Assembly: GCA_023374045.1 (NCBI GenBank)
Contig: CM041781.1
Location: forward strand, 141,352,982-141,416,981
Source: Limonium bicolor
Taxonomy: Eukaryota; Streptophyta; Magnoliopsida; Caryophyllales; Plumbaginaceae
Direction: 5' to 3'
DNA length: 64,000 nucleotides
The notes beneath the pieces are model-generated. The model had not been told where the DNA came from. It saw only the letters and a program-made list of their open reading frames with translations, and made no database searches. The translations under genes were made by a program, and so were the position numbers. Each line of letters begins with the position of its first letter. Position 1 is the stretch's first letter. Positions 58,189-64,000 of this stretch are shown here, in pieces.

Positions 58189-59200
58189 TTAGGCGGGAGG
58201 ACTGGCCACCAGAGTGCTGTCTATGCTGGCCTCCCTTCCTTTCCTCTTGTTTTCCTCGATCAACCTTAGCTCCTTGGTGAGGTTTGCGCAGTTGATAGTC
58301 CTGTGACTGCGATGCCCATGGTACTCGCAGAAGGCTACCGGTACCTCTCCAGGATGAGGTTTCCTTGCGGGAGGCAGGAGTCCTTCTCTCACAGCGGCAG
58401 CGTATTTCCCTGGATCTATCTAGACCGCCGGAAAGGTCCTGGAGCTCGAGCCTGCTGCCCCTGGGCAGCCGGGGACTTAGAGTAAGGCTTGTACCGGTTT
58501 ACCCCCCTGGTGTGAGCTCCCGGTCGCAATCGCTCCTTCTGTCTGGCTTCCCTTCTTCTCGCTCGCGGCAGGAGCCTTAAAGCTGTTAAGTAGTTCCTTA
58601 GCTTGTTCTCCGCAACTTCTAACTTGAGGAAGTCGTGGATCATCTCAGCTAGCTCCCCATGCGACTTAGGCTCCTTGGTAGCTATTTTTTCCAATGAGAC
58701 GAGGGTGAGCCAAGCCATTACCAAAGGCTTTGATCAATATCTTCTCATCGATGTCGTCAATTTATGCCACTTGCTTATGGAAACGTTCACTATACTCTTT
58801 AACGGTTTCCCCTTTCCTCTACTTCACATCCGTGAGTTCTATCGTCTCTCTTTTTACCTTTTTACTGGCCGTGAAGTATTGTTGAATTCTTCGGTCAGCT
58901 GTTTAAAGCTGGAGATAGACTGAGGCGGCCTAGACGAGATCGAGCTCAGTGCCCTTTTGGAAAGTGTCCCCGGGAATAAGTTGGCACAAGGCGAGAGAGA
59001 TAATCCCCTAGGTGTTCATGGCAACATAAACTTCTTAATGTGCTGAGCAGGATCTCCAGTGTCGTCGTACTTTTCCACCGCCGGGGCGACGAAGTGGGGC
59101 GGGAGCTTGGCTCTTCGGATCTTCTCGGTGAATGGATATAGACTCATATCGATGGAGTCATCTTCTTCTCCTCCTCGATGGTGATTAGGGTCTCCCTCGG
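58189..59200 (-). pseudogene. Element C gag remnant
   Basis: Minus-strand pieces: SLYPFTEKIRRAKLPPHFV and DTGDPAQHIKKFMLP (59140-59025), SISSFKQLTEEFNNT (58925-58870), KEYSERFHKQ and LAHPRLIGK-like text (58810-58680), ATKEPKSHGELAEMIHDFLK (58690-58630), and FCEYHGHRSHRTINCANL (58335-58280), a CCHC-like knuckle. Gag forms the particle and binds RNA. Several frame changes and a stop near 58840 break it. Confidence 0.82.
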
Positions 59201-59589
59201 GTACCCATTTTTCCGTCGTTGCTTCCCACTGTGTCTCAACTTTTCAAGAGATCGATTGCGTCCGACATTTCCCCCACTTTCGCTAGAATTCCTAGTCTTC
59301 TGCATCAATTCCTGCTGCAGAGCTCATTTCCTTCCACGATCTTCTCGTCGATGGATCTGGTTGAGCTCGTTAGCATGTCCTCCAAATCCTTCTTGGAAAT
59401 GGAGTCGTGGGTTGTCTCGGGTCAGTGCTTCCGTCATTGGTTTGCAAAATTCTTCCTAGTTCAGGGTGCCATCTTTGTACCTAACCTCCAAATACACAGT
59501 TCCGATCTCAGAGTGTATCAATTTCGCATGTTCCCCAAAATTATTACTCTCATCGGTAGATTCATGGTTGCTGGATCTGAGTTGTTTGC

Positions 59590-59608
59590 TTCCCACAGAC
59601 GGCACCAA
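59590..59608 (-). promoter_or_regulatory. Element C primer-binding site
   Basis: The minus strand reads TTGGTGCCGTCTGTGGGAA, two bases after the LTR terminus at 59611. This form is common in Tat elements. Confidence 0.85.
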
Positions 59609-59731
59609 AATGAAATGGTAATTTTCTAAGTTCCCAATGATCTCCTGTCCAATTCACTAGTCAGGTCCTTAATCTATCACTTAGTTCTTCAAGTTCCGCC
59701 GAATTACCTTGCTACCGGGTGAACTGAGCTC

Positions 59732-59752
59732 AAGAGAGAGAGAGAGAGAGAG
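59732..59752. repeat. GA microsatellite in C 5' LTR
   Basis: About ten AG repeats, CT on the transcribed strand, in the region expected to be transcribed leader. Confidence 0.9.
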
Positions 59753-59825
59753 ATTTACAATGGCAATATAACATTGGGAATTCTCAAGTTCAGATCGTGT
59801 GTCCTTTATTGAGGGGGTGAATCCC

Positions 59826-59833
59826 TATTTATA
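59826..59833 (-). promoter_or_regulatory. Element C LTR TATA box
   Basis: The minus strand reads CACTATAAATAGGGATTC, a canonical plant TATA context. It lies about 140 bp downstream of the palindrome array, which is therefore in U3. Confidence 0.75.
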
Positions 59834-59970
59834 GTGTTTCTTATAGGCTTTCTGGCCTATCCCATTGTGCCAGCCTGGCACATAAATATCTTGATAGGCC
59901 TACAAAATATCTTATAAATATCTTATCCTAATTTCCCTACTTTCTACCGCTACCTATACTCGCTCTTATC

Positions 59971-60175
59971 GACCGGCCACAGACGTCCGGTCGTTGTTCG
60001 TGCTATATTTGGCATATTTGGTGACCGATCACAAGCGACCGGTCACCTCTTACACTATATCTTGCACTCCTGGCGACCGGTCATAAGCGACCGGTCATAG
60101 CGACACTTTTTGGTGACCGGTCACAGGCGACCGGTCACTTTCTATGCTATGTTCTAGGGTCCCTAGCGACCGGTC
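59971..60175 (-). repeat. GACCGGTC palindrome array in C 5' LTR
   Basis: Units start at 59971, 60023, 60075, 60115 and 60168. They match the 3' LTR array in order and spacing; the last unit has lost one octamer. Confidence 0.85.
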
Positions 60176-60285
60176 ACTGCTTGCGGTACGATTGGGGTCT
60201 CCTGTGTCCCGTCACGAACGCCTGATCATTGCCTTGGCCTTCCTCTTCCTTTCCCCTTTGCTCTACTAGGTTATTTGCTCTTTCT

Positions 60286-60820
60286 AACAATTGCGGTCTC
60301 ATAGACATGTGTCTCGGGTTTTGTTACTTCTTCATTTCCCACTTCTTTGTACAGTTAGTACTTTTTCTTGCTGGTCGGGCCGAGCTCTCTCGGCTGCTTG
60401 GCATGTCCACCCAAGCTGTCAGAAATTTCGTTCTCCTATGGGTAGGATTCTTAATCGTCCGCTATTAAGTGCGGGTAAAGTTGTTCGAACAAGAACCGCC
60501 TCCGGGATTTCCGGTTCTTGGAATCTACCGTATGACAGGTTTTGGTTCTTACATAAATAATCCATAACAGCCAGATCAGGTTTTTCTCGAGTATGAGAGG
60601 ACTTTCCATCTCTCTGGCGTTCTTCCCGAGTTATAAAACGGGGGTTGTGGAGTGCGGGAAGGATATTGTAGGTATCTAGTACACACTGCTAATCCCTAAC
60701 TAGCGTATCTCTCACGCTATCACTCAACCTTTAACCCAAAATCTCTAATTCCTAACTCGGTACTTCCTAAGCTCGGTGATTCTAGTCATTAGAGCGATAC
60801 TTCGCCCTGATACCACTTTT
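60286..60820 (-). mobile_element. Element E internal start with PBS, Tekay-like
   Basis: On the minus strand the PBS TGGTATCAGGGC is at 60815-60804, five bases inside the LTR end. The next 500 bases match D 47647-48150: TGTGTACTAGATACCTACAA, GGGAAGAACGCCAGAGAGATG, CCTGTCATACGGTAGATTCC. The match stops at the C LTR, which suggests C inserted here. Confidence 0.8.
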
Positions 60821-62275
60821 CGTAACACCCCAACTATAAACACCGTACTTAAAACAGATCGCAGTGGTAATACAACTATAACACCACGTCTTAATCCAAT
60901 CGTGGTTATCGCAAACTTAACAACATATATAAACATCACAGCGGAATTTAACAAACACCAGGACCTTGCCACGGTCTTAACTAACAGAATACACTGAACT
61001 TAAATATTTACAACTATTATCCAAAACACATACCAACCGAGTTTCCAAGTATCTCAAGACCAACATAATTCTCCACAAGTTCTAATATTAACATACGAGT
61101 GCACATGCGCATCCCGTACTCAAAATAAAACCCGTCCTAAGTCTACCCACTCCTACTCTCAAGGCGAGTTTTCTGCGGGCGCTTACCTGTAAAATGTAAA
61201 CAATTGCCCCTGAGGTCAGCACCTTTGCTGGTACGATCCTCTTATTGCCCCCAAACTAACGGGGCTACGATGACTAATTATCGATAGCATGTAGTTGATT
61301 AAATACACAAAATAAATAAGAAGTGCAATAAAATCCAACCACATATGAACAAACATAGTTCAACACAATGAACGACTTAAAAGTGTTCCCTTAACAAGTG
61401 AGTTAATCTTTTAACTCCTTAGGTTATGATTCCTCTTATTCTAAGTCCGTACTTAGCTTACCAAAACCTTATTCCTTTTCTTAGTCTCAATATACAAACC
61501 TTTCTTTAATTAAAATTGGTTGTATCTTATCTCAATGTTTATCTTTGTCGGGTCAAAAGTAACCCTAGCCAATGAGCTATTAACTCCATTGGTTAAATAA
61601 ACAACTTATCTTAAATTTGGGATTTAGGTGATCCCACCGCACCATCTTAATTTGCCTCCCACCTTGAACTGTAGCCCAAGGTGGCTGAGTCGACATTCGA
61701 CTCTAGGCAACAAGTCCGAAGACAAGCCTCAAGCGAAAGTCGGATCTGATTCAGATACCGACCCCCTTTCCTTAACATGCATGACCGGAGTCAGTCCTGG
61801 ATTCCTTACTCCCCACAAGTTCCAGTAAGTAGAAAGTCTTAAAGATGAAGTGTTAGTTAAACCTTTCTCGGGTATTAACCAACCAACAAATTTGGGAGTG
61901 AATTTCTTATCTCATCCAATGTTACTAAGTATTGATAGTAACTAATCTCAAGGTCAAGTGTGTTAGTACAATGCAAACACACAAGAAGATAAATAGTCTG
62001 GTTGCATGCTTTATCTTGTTTTAATCAAAGCAAATAAACAGATAGCACACAAGCCGAGGGACACCTCATTAGCAAGTAGGCTACAAGAGAACCATACCGT
62101 ACACCGTCAGTTGTTCGGTTGTTTAATTCCTCTTTTGAGTCCAAACTCTCAAATCCTAAACATTTACCCAATTTAGGTTGTTAATTATCTTAACTCAACC
62201 TAACTTACTTAACTTACTTAGTCACTAATGATCCCCATCTAATAGCCACTAAACTCTTGTTGTTTTAAACTTAAT
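60821..62275 (-). repeat. Element E 5' LTR, partial
   Basis: The minus strand ends GTTGGGGTGTTACG at 60821, like the D LTR end. ACCAGCAAAGGTGCTGA (about 61235-61219) and a TTACAGGTAAGCG-like word match the D LTR around 46946-47005. The LTR is interrupted at 62276 by F-type sequence. No gene is seen. Confidence 0.7.
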
Positions 62276-64000
62276 GTAATGCCCCTATTTAACGAAAATG
62301 CAATGGAAAATAAAATACTAAGGCGATTACAGATCATCGGGTTCCAAACACCCGACACCAAACCTCACCAATTACAACTTATAAATTATAAATGCTACGG
62401 TCTGAACTCGAGAAAACATAACATAAACATAATAATAATACATCAACTCTCCACAAATCCTAATTCCCATCCCAATCACTCTTACTCTTCGTGGCCACCT
62501 GTACAAACAATCTCGTACCTGCAAGATGAAACCAAGCAGCCTACCCCGGGAGGGGTGAGTAAGTTCCCTGGAATGGAACTGGTACAATTCTCCAAAACAA
62601 TAAATTAAAACATAGTTCTTCAAATAAGACAGTAACATGGAAACAAACTCTTAAAAGTAAAACAGAGAAAAAGCACTTCAAAACAATCAAGTTATAGAGA
62701 AAAGAGAACAAGACAAAGATAGAGACAAAGAACTTTTAAACCAAGTCTACCACTTAAGAAGTCACACCATATAGTTAGTAAGCACCCATTGTTGATGTTA
62801 GAACCAATTATGGTTAAGAAGAGAAAGACTCGGGTAGTCACAAAGGACTAGGAATGAAAGAAGAGATCCAAGAACCCATAACTCAAGAGTGGAATAAAAC
62901 CCATTGGGAGAGATGGCCCCCACCGCCAGTCAGTTGTCACAAGGACGAGGTAAACAGACCTCCGCTGTCAGTTGTCCAGATGGACGAGATATAACAGACC
63001 TCCGCTGCCACCGACCCGTTCTCAGTCATCGGTGAAAAGTGTGTGCACCACTTAATAGAAAGAATCCATACTCAGTACCAAGATTGACATGTTCCCATAT
63101 TCCCACTAGATTATTAACTGCACAAGGGCAATACCAAAACACTCAGTCCTACAGAGTGCAGAGGCGTAAACCCTCAGCAATTAATACCTAATAGAAAGAA
63201 TCCATTCCCAATAAGGCTGATCAAACTCGACTCACGGATGAAACAATACCCATAGTCCAAAGGAAGAATTTACCAAAACCAGATATTTTCCTATATTCCC
63301 AGTTATCCCACTAGATCATTAACTACACAAGAGCAATACCAAAACACTTAGTCCTACAGAGTGTAGAAGCATAAACCCTAGGCAGTTAATATCTAGTGAA
63401 ACAACTAGATAGGATGAACCAATAACCATGTAAGTTTCACATTCAAGGCTCGGCTAGTCACATCAAGCTGAGTTAGCCACACAACAGTTTCCGTTTTAAA
63501 TTCCTTTAAACTCAGTTAGCGTTTTTCGAAAATGTCTCATAAGTCGGTCAGTAAAAGTATCAGAGTACGAGAAATTGTACCTGGTAGGAGCAGTAGCAGT
63601 AACCAACTTGAAAGTGTGAACTTCAAATAACAACCTATAATTAAGGTGTTCCAAGTACTGATTAGCTAAGGAACTCATAAAGCTAAACGTCTTTATTCTT
63701 ACTAGTTTATAGTTTCTGTTTTACATTTACTCTCTCATAAGGATCTGGGCTAGATCTTTGTTAATTAAATCTTTCATTAGGCCCATTTCATTTAAATCAA
63801 GAAAGATTTAGAGTTTATCTTGAGAGTGGCCCAAATTCTCGTTGAATTGTTTAAGTAGGCTTTGGAGTTCATGGACTTGGGCCTAGTAGGATTGCCCAAG
63901 TCCGCGTTACGTTTTCGTTGATTGATTAAATTCCTAAAAAAAATATTTTGTGAGGTTTCAAACGTGAAACCTCGATTTAGTTCTAGGTTTGACTTGACCA
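62276..64000 (-). mobile_element. Element F: LTR-like sequence, runs off the window
   Basis: The boundary reads TGTAATGCCCC on the plus strand, or GGGGCATTACA as an LTR end on the minus strand, similar in style to the GGGGTGTTACA end of D. Minus orientation is favoured because TTTCCATTGCATTTTCG next to it resembles the D and E LTR ends. No PBS lies to its left, so it would be a 3' or solo LTR end. No coding sequence is seen. Confidence 0.45.
63050..63400. repeat. Imperfect tandem duplication in element F
   Basis: Two copies, about 63096-63180 and 63293-63395, share ATATTCCC, CCACTAGAT(T/C)ATTAACT, CAATACCAAAACACT(C/T)AG and TCCTACAGAGTG. A TAATAGAAAGAATCCAT word precedes the first copy (63054) and recurs between them (63189). 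The shared segment also matches D at 50381-50452 in reverse complement. Confidence 0.7.

Larger units (their letters stand above)
35132..60285 (-). mobile_element. Element C: Tat-type Ty3/gypsy element, minus strand, interrupted by D
   Basis: Reading leftward: LTR with TATA box (60285-59611), PBS (59608-59590), gag, protease, RT (split by element D at 43159-56830), RNase H, integrase, a palindrome array, a gene on the opposite strand, PPT and truncated LTR (35563-35132). Motifs and PBS fit the Tat lineage, whose members such as maize Grande often carry extra ORFs between pol and the 3' LTR. Without D it is about 11.5 kb. All coding parts are broken. Confidence 0.85.
59611..60285 (-). repeat. 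Element C 5' LTR
   Basis: On the minus strand it starts TGTTAGAAAGAGC at 60285 and ends CCATTTCA at 59611. The start differs from the other LTR (TGTCCAGAAGCCTCGTAGAAAGAGC) by a gap of about 10-12 bases. It holds the palindrome array, a TATA box at 59826-59833, an AATAAA at 59810-59805 and a GA-repeat at 59732-59752. Confidence 0.78.

Noticed and set aside
62372..62638. 88-codon minus-strand ORF in F
   Set aside because: Hydrophobic translation of AT-rich LTR sequence, with no domain or conserved context.

Overview
This window looks like intergenic heterochromatin from a eudicot plant with a large, repeat-rich genome. I recognise no host gene, rRNA, tRNA gene or CRISPR array. Nearly every base belongs to one of at least eight LTR retroelements, identified by primer-binding sites (PBS), polypurine tracts (PPT), long direct repeats, and remnants of gag, protease, reverse transcriptase (RT), RNase H and integrase. 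All protein-coding remnants carry frameshifts or stops. Lineage names (Ogre/Tat, Athila, Tekay/Del) come from memory of these families; no database search was possible.

Layout. 1-1093: minus-strand start of a Tekay-like LTR. 1099-1553: a complete 455-bp TRIM with two identical 188-bp terminal repeats. 1554-1638 plus 19775-28748: element B, a non-autonomous element with LTRs of at least 4 kb and under 1 kb of internal sequence. 1639-19774: element A, an 18.1-kb Ogre-like non-autonomous element with giant 5.7-kb LTRs, inserted in the 5' LTR of B with the target duplication GTGTC. 28749-35131: the 3' half of an Athila element (integrase, an extra ORF, one LTR). 35132-60285: element C, a minus-strand Tat element whose pol is accompanied by an intron-containing gene on the opposite strand. 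43159-56830: element D, a Tekay-like element inserted inside the RT of C. 60286-62275: a minus-strand Tekay-like element E, apparently the host of C. 62276-64000: another LTR-like piece, F. The inferred nesting is E containing C, C containing D and Athila, Athila containing B, and B containing A.

The most interesting pattern is not a gene. Athila and the Tekay-like D share no obvious homology but carry arrays of the same 34-base design: three 10-base cores related to GTCCGRRYTT at offsets 0, 12 and 24, the outer two inverted, repeated about every 70 bp. In Athila the array occurs twice: in the LTR just upstream of a TATA box, and again between pol and the extra ORF. The Tat element C has its own palindrome (GACCGGTC pairs) in the same two places: LTR U3, and between pol and the antisense gene. 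Element B has three tandem hairpins with compensatory base changes, and element A has a hairpin present in the LTR and the internal region, also with a compensatory change. One testable idea is that the accessory ORFs encode proteins that act on their own element's palindrome arrays, for example as anti-silencing or regulatory factors. The sequence supports the co-occurrence only; the function is inference.
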